From Bacteroidales bacterium (GTDB lineage Bacteria; Bacteroidota; Bacteroidia; Bacteroidales; VadinHA17): a DNA stretch of 64,000 bases. Below are positions 38,226-48,161 of this stretch, in pieces. Numbering within the stretch: position 1 is the first letter of the stretch; every line of letters begins with the position of its first letter. The DNA lies in NCBI GenBank assembly GCA_003142255.1, contig PLLO01000008.1, positions 92,748-156,747 on the forward strand, read 5' to 3'. Under the pieces are notes generated by a model. It saw only the letters and a program-made list of their open reading frames with translations, was not told the origin of the DNA and did no database searches. The position numbers and the translations under genes were made by a program.

Positions 38226-39512
38226 TTGTCTTTATATAATATTGAAGTAGTAGATAAAGCAATTTATATATTCAAACAAACATCATTTAGCGTGGATTTA
38301 AAGTACTTGAATTATGATATAGAAGAACTTATCCAGGATAGGAGTTTTATATTATTTATAAAAATGGGTCAGAATATAAAAGAATGGGAATCTTTCCTGA
38401 AAGAACATCATGATTTTGAAGAGAAGGCAAGCCTGGCCAGGAAAATCATCCTCAGCTTACAGGAAAAGGAGGATGTTGTTTCAAAGGATGAAGCAGATTC
38501 TCTATGGCAGAACATAGACCTCTTTTATAGTCAGGAATTACAGAAAAAGAATAAGTCAAACAGTTTCAGGACTATTCTCCGCTATGCCGCTGTTTTAATT
38601 TTATTCCTTTCGATTTTTGGAGTTGGAAATTGGTACTTTCTCAATAGAAAATCGAAATTTCATTTTGCAAACTCTGAGATTCTAAACGAAAAAAATGCAC
38701 AATTAATGCTGGCTAATGGTGAAGCAATTGATTTGAAGAAAAAAGAATCAAAGATTACTTTTAATACTGCTAATGATGTTATCAATATAAATAGTGATAC
38801 TGTTATTCCCATGTCTAAAGCGGATAATGGCAAGGCTATATTACAGTATAACGAAGTTGTTGTGCCGTTTGGAAAGAAATCAGTTATCGAACTTGAAGAT
38901 GGTACAAAAATTTGGTTAAATGCCGGAAGCCGTTTTGCCTTTCCAACTCATTTCGCTGGAAACAAAAGGGAGGTATTTTTAGATGGTGAGGCATTTTTTG
39001 ATGTTGCACATAATGAGGCCAAGCCTTTCTTAGTCAATACCGGGGAGGTGACAATTAAAGTTTTTGGAACCAGGTTTGACCTGTCAGCTTATAAGTTAGA
39101 TGCAGATATTACTACCGTTCTTGAGGAAGGTAAAATCGCGATCTCACGAAACAATACTTTAAGTTTAACGGGAAAAGAGACAATAATAACCCCGGAACAT
39201 AAGGCAGTTTATAATAAAGCATTAAAGACTCTTATAGTAAAGGATGAACCCGATATGGAGTTTTATACCGCATGGATCAAGGGGTGGTTACCTTTTTCTA
39301 AGGAGAGTTTGTTTGTAGTATTCAATAAACTTCAGCGATATTATAACGTAAAATTCATCTATAATGAGTCTTTTTCTACTGATGACCTCATAACCGGAAA
39401 ACTCGATTTGAAAAATTCGTTATCTGAAGTTTTAAGAACCCTGTCAGATCTTACAAGAATATCATATAGGATTGAAAATGAGAATATTTATATCGGAAGT
39501 AAACAAAAATAA
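38226..39512 (+). CDS. FecR-type anti-sigma factor
   Basis: 428 residues from a TTG at 38226; an AAGGA 5 bases upstream supports this start. A cytoplasmic N-terminal domain (~1-115) would bind the sigma factor. It is followed by one membrane helix (ILRYAAVLILFLSIFGVGNWYFL) and a periplasmic FecR domain (EVVVPFGKKSVIELEDGTKI, GEAFFDVAHNEAKPFLV, VKVFGTRFDLSAY-type blocks). A C-terminal DUF4974 domain (AWIKGWLPFSKESLFVVFNKL to ISYRIENENIYI) contacts the SusC STN domain. It is 223 bases downstream of the sigma gene and 95 bases before the SusC1 ATG. Confidence 0.92.
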   Translation: MSLYNIEVVDKAIYIFKQTSFSVDLKYLNYDIEELIQDRSFILFIKMGQNIKEWESFLKEHHDFEEKASLARKIILSLQEKEDVVSKDEADSLWQNIDLFYSQELQKKNKSNSFRTILRYAAVLILFLSIFGVGNWYFLNRKSKFHFANSEILNEKNAQLMLANGEAIDLKKKESKITFNTANDVININSDTVIPMSKADNGKAILQYNEVVVPFGKKSVIELEDGTKIWLNAGSRFAFPTHFAGNKREVFLDGEAFFDVAHNEAKPFLVNTGEVTIKVFGTRFDLSAYKLDADITTVLEEGKIAISRNNTLSLTGKETIITPEHKAVYNKALKTLIVKDEPDMEFYTAWIKGWLPFSKESLFVVFNKLQRYYNVKFIYNESFSTDDLITGKLDLKNSLSEVLRTLSDLTRISYRIENENIYIGSKQK

Positions 39513-39533
39513 AATGCTTATGAGGAAATAAAA

Positions 39534-39565
39534 AAGACCGGTGAGTCTGCTAACCCTCCGGCCTT
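39534..39565 (+). promoter_or_regulatory. Leader hairpin before susC1
   Basis: AAGACCGG and CCGGCCTT pair (one mismatch) around a 16-base loop in the gap between the FecR and SusC1 genes, with A-rich sequence on both sides. It could be an attenuator or processing site separating regulator and transporter expression. The T-rich tract on the minus strand would also allow termination of antisense transcripts. Confidence 0.4.
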
Positions 39566-39607
39566 AAAAAATTGTTCACACAAGTTAAATGTAAACCCTA
39601 CAAATCT

Positions 39608-42600
39608 ATGCAAAAAAAGCTTATCCTATTATGCTCTCGGAAAGAAAGTATAAATAAATTATTGTTGAGAATGAAGTTGTTAGCCTTTATTTCGTTAATT
39701 GCCATTACCACTGTTTCAGCTAAAAGTTATTCTCAGCCTGCAAAACTGACCTTTGATTTTGACAACGTACCTGTTAGTCAGGTTTTTAGGGAAATAGAAC
39801 AAAATACCGACTATATCCTGATTTACAATGAAAAAACGTTGGATGTTAATCGCATAGTTTCCGTAATCGCTGATAATGATAGTATTGAGACGGTACTTAA
39901 CAAGGTTTTTACCGGTACACGAAACTCATTTAATATTTATGACCGGCAAATAGTAATTTCATTACTTGATGAGGATCCTACAGATTATAAAAAAATTAAC
40001 AATGTTGAGGAATTACAGCAAGTAACAATAACTGGTAAAATAACTGAAGCGGCAACCGGAGATGCACTTATCGGAGTAACCGTTCTGGTGAAAGGCACAA
40101 CCTTAGGTGCCCTTACAGATATTAACGGTAGTTTTTCGATTCCTGTTTTAAATAAACAGGCAGTTACACTTCTTGTCTCTTTTATCGGCTACACCACTCA
40201 GGAAGTACTTGCAACTCCTGGCTTTCCTGTCAATGTCGCACTTGTACTGGAGGTGACAAAAATTTCCGAAGTTATAGTTACGGGTTACAGTACCCAGAAG
40301 AAAGAAAGTGTAGTGGGAGCCATTTCACAGGTAAAATCCGAAGCACTTATTCAATCTGGATCTCCAAACATTACTAATGCAATTACCGGTAAACTTTCAG
40401 GAGTATTAACGATCCAGCAGTCAGGAGAACCGGGAAGTAATGCCTCCGAAATAATCGTTCGTGGACTATCCAGCTGGAATGGTTCTGCACCACTTACCCT
40501 GATCGATGGTGTTGAACGCGATTTTACGGATATGGATCCGAATGAGATAAATACGATTTCAGTACTGAAAGATGCATCGGCAACTGCAGTATTCGGTTCA
40601 AAAGGTGCAAACGGAGTTATTATTGTAACCACTAAAAGAGGCTATTTAGGCAAACCTAAAATGACTTTTACCGGTGCGACCGGGGTACAGGTACCGACAA
40701 GGATTCCTTCATTTATTGATTCGTACACTACAATGTCGATGTTGAATGTAGCCAGGATGAATAACCAGGAATTCTCCATGTTAACCTCCAGAGATATCCT
40801 TAATGAATATCGCAATCCTTCCTCTCCCCTTAAAGCTTTGCAATACCCTAATGTCAACTGGTTTGATGTAAATGATAAAGCATTTGCTCCTTCAGAAAAT
40901 GCAAACATTAGTGTCGTTGGAGGAACTGATTTTATAAAGTATTTCGCTTCATTAGGATACATGTACGAAGGCAGTCTTTTTAAACAAGCTAAAGAAGGGT
41001 ATCGCGACTCACGTTATTGGTACAACAGATTTAATTATCGAACGAATATAGATTTCACCCTGACCAAAACAACTCAGTTATCGCTTAATCTTGGAGGTGA
41101 AGTGGGAATTAAAAATTCACCAATGGTCGCCACATATGGAAACTGGAAAGCCTTCTACGGGACAACAGGCGCTGAATTCCCCGCTTATTACCCTGCTTGG
41201 GTTTTGGATCAGATTCCGGACACTGATTATCCTGATGCATCAGGTGCCAGGAGAGCGATGTCTTCAAGCTCATGGTTCACAAACCCATATAATAATATAA
41301 ATGAACCTTCTTTTGAAAGATACCTCTCCTCAAAATTGTTCACAGACCTGATTTTAGAACAAAAGCTTGACTTTCTTCTTAAAGGATTGTCCACAAAAGC
41401 TAAGGTATCTTTTAATACATATTATGATATGTGTACTTTGCGTGCCAGTTATTCTATCCCGACTTATAGAATTCTATGGGATAGAGTAGGTGTTGATGCA
41501 AACGGTGACGGGAAAGTTGATCAAAATCCCTGGGAACGTGATGGACAAGGTATTGAATACTTTAATCCGGCTCCTCTCAACATTACCGTAGGCGGAATGG
41601 AAAACTCAACAGCAGGTCTTATTTCGGGTTCTTCGGGAGGAAATGCTTTTTACTCGGATCTCTATTACGAGATATCCCTGAATTATAACCGTTCTTTCGG
41701 GCAACATAATGTTTCCGGATTAGCTTTAATGAATCGTCAGCAAAAAGATCTCGGAACTGAATTCCCGTATTATAATGCAGCTTATGTAGGAAGAGCAACG
41801 TATAATTATTCAAATAAATATCTACTGGAAGTAAACATTGGCTATACAGGATCTGAACGATTTGCACCTGCTAACCGATACGGATTTTTCCCATCGGGTG
41901 CAATCGGCTGGGTGATATCTGAAGAAAAGTTCTTTAAAAATGCCATGCCATGGATGAACAAGCTTAAGATTCGCTATTCCGATGGCCTTGTTGGCAGCGA
42001 TTATGCAGCAAACCGGTGGCTTTACATAAGCGACTATTATTCAGATGCTAACGGATATATATACCAGGATCTGGGAGCAAATGTGTCAGCTCAATGGGAA
42101 GAGGCCCGAAAAAAAGATCTTGGGATCGAACTTGGCGTTTTTAATAACCTGATAACATTTAACGTCGATTTGTTCGACGAATACCGTGATAAAATGTTGT
42201 TAACGCCCCAGAATGTTACCTTTTTAATCGGTAACTCTTTTAAGGATCTGAACCTTGGTAGTTTGAAAAAACACGGGATAGAATTGGAGATTGAATTTAA
42301 TAAAACGACAGCTAACAAAATTAATTATTTTATTAAAGGAAATTTTGGATTCAACGAAAACCGCATTTTATTCAAAGATGATCCCATTTATGCACCGGAA
42401 TATACCAAAGCAGCGGGTAAACCTTTAGGTGCCCAGTTAAAAGGTGTTATAAGAACAGGCACAGGATATTATACCTCGATTAATGATATTCATATCAATC
42501 CTTCGCCTGTATTACTTGAAAAACTATTCGTGGGAGATTATAAATTTCTAGACTATAATTCCGATGGGGCAATAAGCTCTCTTGACAGCTATCCAATTAA

Positions 42601-43117
42601 GGGGCAGATGTACCCTCCTATAACCTATTCGTTTTCAAGTGGATTTAGTTATAAAGGATTCGAATTCAACTTTATGTTTCAAGGAAATTCTGGCAAATAT
42701 CAACAATTTGGTCCGGAATTCATGGTTGAATTTTATAAAGGCTCTGCCCGTGTACACTCTGAACAATTAGATTATTGGAGACCCGACAATCAGGATGTTA
42801 ACCATTCGACTTTACATTTCACCTCTTCTGATGGAGGTGACGCTATTCATTCATGGGGCAGTAATGTATTCGATGGTATATTCTGGAGAGATGCTTCTTA
42901 CCTGCGGTTAAAAGAGATATATGCAGGCTACAATATTAATTCAGGATTTCTTAAACAGATTGCCGGCATCACAAATGTCCTTGTCTATATCAATGCAACC
43001 AACGCAATTACTTTTACAAAATTACTCAGAGAATTTGATCCTGAGGTAAAGAGTGAAGGGGGAGGATTTTATCCTCAGCTAAGCCGATATAATCTTGGGG
43101 TGAAGTTTGCATTCTAA
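39608..43117 (+). CDS. SusC-type TonB-dependent transporter with STN signalling domain (SusC1)
   Basis: Outer-membrane oligosaccharide importer of 1169 residues from the ATG at 39608; a TTG at 39572 is unlikely. After the signal peptide comes an STN domain (AKLTFDFDNVPVSQVFREIE to FNIYDRQIVISL). A carboxypeptidase-like beta-sandwich follows (VTITGKITEAATGDALIGVT). The plug begins near EVIVTGYSTQKKESVVGAIS and includes VRGLSSWNGSAPLTLIDGVE. A 22-strand barrel ends LGVKFAF. The STN domain means it can signal through the adjacent FecR to the ECF sigma factor. It is followed by SusD1 after 19 bases. Confidence 0.95.
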   Translation: MQKKLILLCSRKESINKLLLRMKLLAFISLIAITTVSAKSYSQPAKLTFDFDNVPVSQVFREIEQNTDYILIYNEKTLDVNRIVSVIADNDSIETVLNKVFTGTRNSFNIYDRQIVISLLDEDPTDYKKINNVEELQQVTITGKITEAATGDALIGVTVLVKGTTLGALTDINGSFSIPVLNKQAVTLLVSFIGYTTQEVLATPGFPVNVALVLEVTKISEVIVTGYSTQKKESVVGAISQVKSEALIQSGSPNITNAITGKLSGVLTIQQSGEPGSNASEIIVRGLSSWNGSAPLTLIDGVERDFTDMDPNEINTISVLKDASATAVFGSKGANGVIIVTTKRGYLGKPKMTFTGATGVQVPTRIPSFIDSYTTMSMLNVARMNNQEFSMLTSRDILNEYRNPSSPLKALQYPNVNWFDVNDKAFAPSENANISVVGGTDFIKYFASLGYMYEGSLFKQAKEGYRDSRYWYNRFNYRTNIDFTLTKTTQLSLNLGGEVGIKNSPMVATYGNWKAFYGTTGAEFPAYYPAWVLDQIPDTDYPDASGARRAMSSSSWFTNPYNNINEPSFERYLSSKLFTDLILEQKLDFLLKGLSTKAKVSFNTYYDMCTLRASYSIPTYRILWDRVGVDANGDGKVDQNPWERDGQGIEYFNPAPLNITVGGMENSTAGLISGSSGGNAFYSDLYYEISLNYNRSFGQHNVSGLALMNRQQKDLGTEFPYYNAAYVGRATYNYSNKYLLEVNIGYTGSERFAPANRYGFFPSGAIGWVISEEKFFKNAMPWMNKLKIRYSDGLVGSDYAANRWLYISDYYSDANGYIYQDLGANVSAQWEEARKKDLGIELGVFNNLITFNVDLFDEYRDKMLLTPQNVTFLIGNSFKDLNLGSLKKHGIELEIEFNKTTANKINYFIKGNFGFNENRILFKDDPIYAPEYTKAAGKPLGAQLKGVIRTGTGYYTSINDIHINPSPVLLEKLFVGDYKFLDYNSDGAISSLDSYPIKGQMYPPITYSFSSGFSYKGFEFNFMFQGNSGKYQQFGPEFMVEFYKGSARVHSEQLDYWRPDNQDVNHSTLHFTSSDGGDAIHSWGSNVFDGIFWRDASYLRLKEIYAGYNINSGFLKQIAGITNVLVYINATNAITFTKLLREFDPEVKSEGGGFYPQLSRYNLGVKFAF

Positions 43118-43136
43118 ATTCTAAAATTCGACTACT

Positions 43137-44999
43137 ATGAAAAAATATTATATTTTATTTTTATGTATAGCATTTTATTCAATTCTTCTTTCCTCATGTG
43201 AAAAGTATTTGGATAAAGCACCGGAATCCAACTTTACTGAGCAGGACGTATTTTCAAATTATAATAATTTTAAATTATTCTTTGATGCAGTCTATAATGG
43301 GAAGCCGGGAAATCAGGGTATAACAAGAATAAACAATTATAATATAGCAGTGGCATTCAACTTTAATATGGCTGCCAGTCCCAAAAAGTTTAGTCTTGAT
43401 CAGATCACCGATTTGTGCGATGGCGGAAGGTTAAACTCAAGAAATACAATTAAGGCGGGTACGCTCGGGAGCACAGTTAGCTGGTTCTACGGAGGTGGCA
43501 ATGATGATCGTTATGAACTTACCACCAGCTTTTTGATCATTAGGACCTGTAATATAGGATTGCAAAATATTGGTGCACTAAAAGATGTCAAACAGGAAGA
43601 AATTGACGATTTAATTGGTCAGATGCACTTCATAAGAGCTTTCGCTCATTTCAATTTATTCCGTTTCTGGGGACCAATGCCATATATCACCAAAGTGATA
43701 GGGCCATACGACGATTGGGATATCCCCCGTCTGTCTAAACACGAAACTTGTATGAGTATTGCCGCTGATCTGGATACTGCTGCGGCATATTTCGAAAAGG
43801 CAAACAGAATGCGCAGGGATAATCCGGTTGTCGGCGGGGTAGGGCACCTGAACCATCCTGACCAGTTCCGACCAAACGGAGTGACTGCCAAAGCCTTAAA
43901 AGGCCGTGTATTGTTATATGCTGCAAGCCCGCTTAACAACCAGGTTGGTGTGTCGGAATGGGAAGAGGCAGCAAAAGCTAACTGGGATGCAATTCAGGTT
44001 GCTCAGCAATATGGCTATTTCCTTTTAAGCGCTGCTGATTATAAACTAAATTTTGCCGGCACTAATTATTCAGACGAGGAGTTGTGGGGATGGGCGATAG
44101 GTCCCCTCGCTTATAACAGCGACTATGCGTCATTTCTGGTTAACGGAGTTTTTGCCGCCAGTACTGGTAATATGTCAGGCGACAATCCTACCCAGAACAC
44201 TGTCGACAAATTCGAAACCAAATGGGGCGATCCGCTTGATACTCAGGCAGCCAGAGATGCAGCTACTGCCCTTGGGCATTATAAAGAACAGGACCCGTAT
44301 AAGAACCTGGATCCCCGTTTCTATATAGACATTATTTATAACGGAGCGGCAATTCCCGGTTACGTAACTGCAGCTATTTACTATCAGGTAAACGGCAGTG
44401 GAGTGATATCCTATTCCGAACTTCTTAACCACAGTTACGCAGGTATTTCTAACACAGGATATTATCAAAGAAAACTCTGGGGTGGGCAAAGTACCAAGAA
44501 TAGAGTGTCCCCGCTTCATACCGATCCTATTATCAGGCTTGCCGAACTATATCTGAATTATGCAGAGGCTGCCAATGAGGCTTATGGACCCAATAACCCT
44601 GCTCCGGGAGCTACTCTTACTGCAGTACAGGCGGTTAACCTGATCAGATCAAGGATCGGTCAGCCCGATGTCTTGCCCAAATTCACTGATACAAAAGAGA
44701 ATTTCAGGACCAGGATCAAAAACGAACGTACTGTTGAATTATGTTTTGAAGGGAATTACTACTTCGACATCCGCCGTTGGATGGATGCGCCTGTTACAAT
44801 GAAAGGCCCGCTTATTGGGATGAATATCGAAAAAGTTCCTGTCAGTGCAACCTATCCTTTAGGGTTTAAACATACTCGTATAGCTTTGCCCGCTAACCGT
44901 CAAAGCAACTGGAAAGATGAAATGTATTACATTCCATTCAAAAGCGAGGATTATTTTAAAATGAAGAATTTCGACACAAGCCTAAACCCACAGTGGTAA
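43137..44999 (+). CDS. SusD-type surface glycan-binding lipoprotein (SusD1)
   Basis: 620 residues. The lipobox is ILLSSC, giving an outer-membrane lipoprotein. The SusD/RagB fold is visible in the N-terminal EKYLDKAPESNFTEQDVFSNY, the TPR-like part with GQMHFIRAFAHFNLFRFWGPMP, and the C-terminal block IRLAELYLNYAEAANEAYG followed by NERTVELCFEGNYYFDIRRW. It caps the SusC1 barrel and captures the substrate. Length is within the family range. It is co-transcribed with SusC1. Confidence 0.95.
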   Translation: MKKYYILFLCIAFYSILLSSCEKYLDKAPESNFTEQDVFSNYNNFKLFFDAVYNGKPGNQGITRINNYNIAVAFNFNMAASPKKFSLDQITDLCDGGRLNSRNTIKAGTLGSTVSWFYGGGNDDRYELTTSFLIIRTCNIGLQNIGALKDVKQEEIDDLIGQMHFIRAFAHFNLFRFWGPMPYITKVIGPYDDWDIPRLSKHETCMSIAADLDTAAAYFEKANRMRRDNPVVGGVGHLNHPDQFRPNGVTAKALKGRVLLYAASPLNNQVGVSEWEEAAKANWDAIQVAQQYGYFLLSAADYKLNFAGTNYSDEELWGWAIGPLAYNSDYASFLVNGVFAASTGNMSGDNPTQNTVDKFETKWGDPLDTQAARDAATALGHYKEQDPYKNLDPRFYIDIIYNGAAIPGYVTAAIYYQVNGSGVISYSELLNHSYAGISNTGYYQRKLWGGQSTKNRVSPLHTDPIIRLAELYLNYAEAANEAYGPNNPAPGATLTAVQAVNLIRSRIGQPDVLPKFTDTKENFRTRIKNERTVELCFEGNYYFDIRRWMDAPVTMKGPLIGMNIEKVPVSATYPLGFKHTRIALPANRQSNWKDEMYYIPFKSEDYFKMKNFDTSLNPQW

Positions 45000-45015
45000 C
45001 TTTTAACCTGTAAAA

Positions 45016-48000
45016 ATGAAGATTATGAGATTTAAATATATATATTGGATATACAGATATATAGGTGTACTTCTGTTATTTGTATTACTATCAGATAAAA
45101 TTTATGCACAGAGAGATCCGGCAAAAAATGTCAAAATTGTAAGTTTTAATCTGAAAGTCGTTGATGAAAATGGAACCCCTGTACAAAATGCTAATGTTTC
45201 AGTCGGCGAAGGACTGGTTTTTACCCAAACTGATGAAAATGGTACCTGCTCATTAAAGGGATATCTGAATGGTTTTGTGACAGTTTCCGCTCCCAATTAT
45301 GAAAAAAGTGTCATTTTGGTTCAGGACATAATTAGTGAGAATACGATAAAACTAAAGAAATCAAAGCTTTATATGAGTTCCGATGATGATATTCCTTTGC
45401 CCTTTACTACTCAGAAAAAGCGTTATATTACCGGGAGTGCCGAAATAATCAGCAGTAATCAATTAGAGAAATATCCTTCGACCGATATCCGAAATGCTTT
45501 AACTGGCCTGGTGCCCGGGCTTCAGGTTACAGAATTAAATGGATCTCCTGGATATAGTTTTGAAGAGAAGATGGGGACTTATCACGGTACTGACAAAATT
45601 GATGTAACAGCCAGGGGAGGGAATATGGTCTATATAATCGATAATATTCCCACAGATATTACAGAAATAATACTCGACCCGCAGGAGATTGAATCGGTAA
45701 CAGTAATTAAAGACATTGTAGAAAAAGCCATGTACGGTCCCATAGGTGCTGACGGCATAATTCTCATCAAAACCAAACGGGGCAGAACGAACCAGCGTAT
45801 ACTAAATATTAACGCTGAACAAGGCGTAAGTGTAATTGACAGAATGCCTGAATTTGTTTCCGGAGCTGATTATGCAAGACTTAATAACCTTGCTAGAGGG
45901 AACGATGGAATGGCGCCTGTTTATTCTGATGATGATATTCTGGCTTATGCAAAGAACGATCCATATGATTTGTACCATCCAAGTGTCGATTTCAGAGGAA
46001 TGATGCTTAAAAATACAAGATCCTTCACAAGGGCAAATCTCTTTTCAAGCGGTGGTAACGATGTCGTAAAATATTCCTCCTATTTTGGATTTAACGGTGA
46101 AGGAGATATCTATAAGATTGGTCCGAAGGCAGACTATAACAGTATTGCCGCCAGTTCGAATATTGACATTAAGGTTAATGACCAGATCAACGTGTCGCTT
46201 GATATTAATGCTGATCTTACCTTGAGACATTCTGCCAATTTTGGATATGCTACCGATGAAAGCAGTTCATTGACGGATATCGTAGAATTAACCTCCGTAT
46301 TACCTTATATTAATAATACACCCCCGATTGCATTTCCCGTATATGCTAACAACGACCCTTCTTTAAAATTCCCATGGTTTGGAGTCAGCTCCGTATATCC
46401 GGTAAATCCGATCGGAAACCTCATCGGTAACGGGTATTATACTGAAACAGGCAGAAAAGGCACCGTAAAATTTAGCATTGACTATGATTTGTCCAAATTC
46501 ATTACAGGACTTAGCTCTCAGACTTTTATTGGTTTTGATGCGCTTAACCTCGTGCGTCTGGGCCAGGCCGAAGATTACATCGCATATTTAGCAACTCCTG
46601 CAAAAACCATTACAGGTAACGATACAATCTTATTTAATAAAGTTCATAATGGAGTAGTTGATGCAAGTTTGAATGATCTGCACGATTATTTTTACAATCG
46701 TACTTCGTTCTATGAAAAGCTGAACTATCAGCGATCTTTTGGCCCCCATTATGTTCAATCTACCTTGACTTATGTGTTATATAAAATGTCAAGGGACGGT
46801 ATTAAAGAATCTCAACGCCAGCAAAACGGAATTTTAACAGCCTTATATTCCTATAAGGATAAATATATTATTCAGGGAGTATTGAATTATGCTGGCACAT
46901 ACAGCTTCGATATTAAACAAAGATACAGGTTATTCCCCTCGGCAGGAGTAAGCTGGATCATCTCCGAAGAAGGCTTTATGTCGAATATTAAATTTTTAAA
47001 TTATTTGAAACTGAGAGCACAGGCAGGGATCATCGGTGATGAAACATTCCTGACCCCATTCCTTTACAGGGATAACTGGACCTTGGGAAGCGGTACTTCA
47101 TTCGGTCCTTATTCTTCAAACAAGTGGTTCGGGACTACAAATCAGACTGTTGTAAGGACAGCTTATCCAAACAGGATCGGACGCCCTGACCTTTCCTGGG
47201 AAACCAAGAAGGAAATCAGCATAGGAATTGATGGATTGATGTTCAATCATAAGTTATCTCTGGAAGTAAATTATTACAATAATCTTCATGATGGAATAAT
47301 TACATCCCTGTCCAACACTCCGTATGTTGCTGGTATTTCGAGTGCCCTGCCAAGGTTCAACTACAATAAAATAAGATACTTTGGACTGGAGGCTGGAATC
47401 GAGTATACTGAAAACTCCGGTAAATTTAAATACTCCTTCGGAGGCAATGCGACCATTCAGAATTCAAAATACGTGAAATTTAATGAACCGGATTATTCAT
47501 TCGGTTATCAAGACCTTACAGGGCAACCGGTTGACGCTTTCAGAGGATTAACCTGTCTGGGCAAATTCCAGAGTGATGCAGAAGCATTGGTAACACCACA
47601 GCTTTTTGATGCAGTGCTCCACCAGGGAGACCTAAAATATAAGGATATGAACAATGACGGCTTTATTGATGATAATGATATAAGCACGGTTGGTCATACA
47701 ACACCACGTCTTTTTTATGCTCTTAATGCTAATTTCCGGTATGATAATTTCGAGATGACCATTATTGGCACCGGATGTGCATTTTATGATATTCCTCTGA
47801 CAAATTCATATTACTGGAACGGTTGGGGAGATAATAACTATTCTAATTTTGTCAGGGACAATATAGGAGGGGCATATCCCAGGTTGACTTATTATAAAGT
47901 CAACAATAACTTCATCAATTCCGATTTCTGGCTGACCAAAGGAGGCTTCTTTAAAATCCAGAATGTCGAAATTGCCTATAATATTCCACCGGATAAATTG

Positions 48001-48159
48001 CAGACAATCCGTTCGAAAGGCGCTCGTCTCTTTATCAGAGGAGCCAATTTACTAACTATTTCAAAAGTTAAAGATATTGATCCTGAATCAATAGAATCGG
48101 GAGTCTCAACTTATCCTCTGTATAAGACTTTCACCGGTGGAATAAAATTGACCTTTTAA
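45016..48159 (+). CDS. SusC-type TonB-dependent transporter without STN domain (SusC2)
   Basis: 1047 residues. The N-terminal signal peptide is followed directly by a carboxypeptidase-like domain (FNLKVVDENGTPVQNANVSV). The plug comes next (YPSTDIRNALTGLVPGLQVT, VTARGGNMVYIIDNIPTDIT, ESVTVIKDIVEKAMYGPIGA). A long barrel ends FTGGIKLTF. No STN domain is present, so unlike SusC1 it should import without signalling. The plug Asn/Asp-Gly-Val-type block (IDNIPTDITEI) is diverged from SusC1, so it is not a recent duplicate. It lies 16 bases after SusD1 and 2 bases before SusD2. Confidence 0.93.
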   Translation: MKIMRFKYIYWIYRYIGVLLLFVLLSDKIYAQRDPAKNVKIVSFNLKVVDENGTPVQNANVSVGEGLVFTQTDENGTCSLKGYLNGFVTVSAPNYEKSVILVQDIISENTIKLKKSKLYMSSDDDIPLPFTTQKKRYITGSAEIISSNQLEKYPSTDIRNALTGLVPGLQVTELNGSPGYSFEEKMGTYHGTDKIDVTARGGNMVYIIDNIPTDITEIILDPQEIESVTVIKDIVEKAMYGPIGADGIILIKTKRGRTNQRILNINAEQGVSVIDRMPEFVSGADYARLNNLARGNDGMAPVYSDDDILAYAKNDPYDLYHPSVDFRGMMLKNTRSFTRANLFSSGGNDVVKYSSYFGFNGEGDIYKIGPKADYNSIAASSNIDIKVNDQINVSLDINADLTLRHSANFGYATDESSSLTDIVELTSVLPYINNTPPIAFPVYANNDPSLKFPWFGVSSVYPVNPIGNLIGNGYYTETGRKGTVKFSIDYDLSKFITGLSSQTFIGFDALNLVRLGQAEDYIAYLATPAKTITGNDTILFNKVHNGVVDASLNDLHDYFYNRTSFYEKLNYQRSFGPHYVQSTLTYVLYKMSRDGIKESQRQQNGILTALYSYKDKYIIQGVLNYAGTYSFDIKQRYRLFPSAGVSWIISEEGFMSNIKFLNYLKLRAQAGIIGDETFLTPFLYRDNWTLGSGTSFGPYSSNKWFGTTNQTVVRTAYPNRIGRPDLSWETKKEISIGIDGLMFNHKLSLEVNYYNNLHDGIITSLSNTPYVAGISSALPRFNYNKIRYFGLEAGIEYTENSGKFKYSFGGNATIQNSKYVKFNEPDYSFGYQDLTGQPVDAFRGLTCLGKFQSDAEALVTPQLFDAVLHQGDLKYKDMNNDGFIDDNDISTVGHTTPRLFYALNANFRYDNFEMTIIGTGCAFYDIPLTNSYYWNGWGDNNYSNFVRDNIGGAYPRLTYYKVNNNFINSDFWLTKGGFFKIQNVEIAYNIPPDKLQTIRSKGARLFIRGANLLTISKVKDIDPESIESGVSTYPLYKTFTGGIKLTF

Positions 48160-48161
48160 AT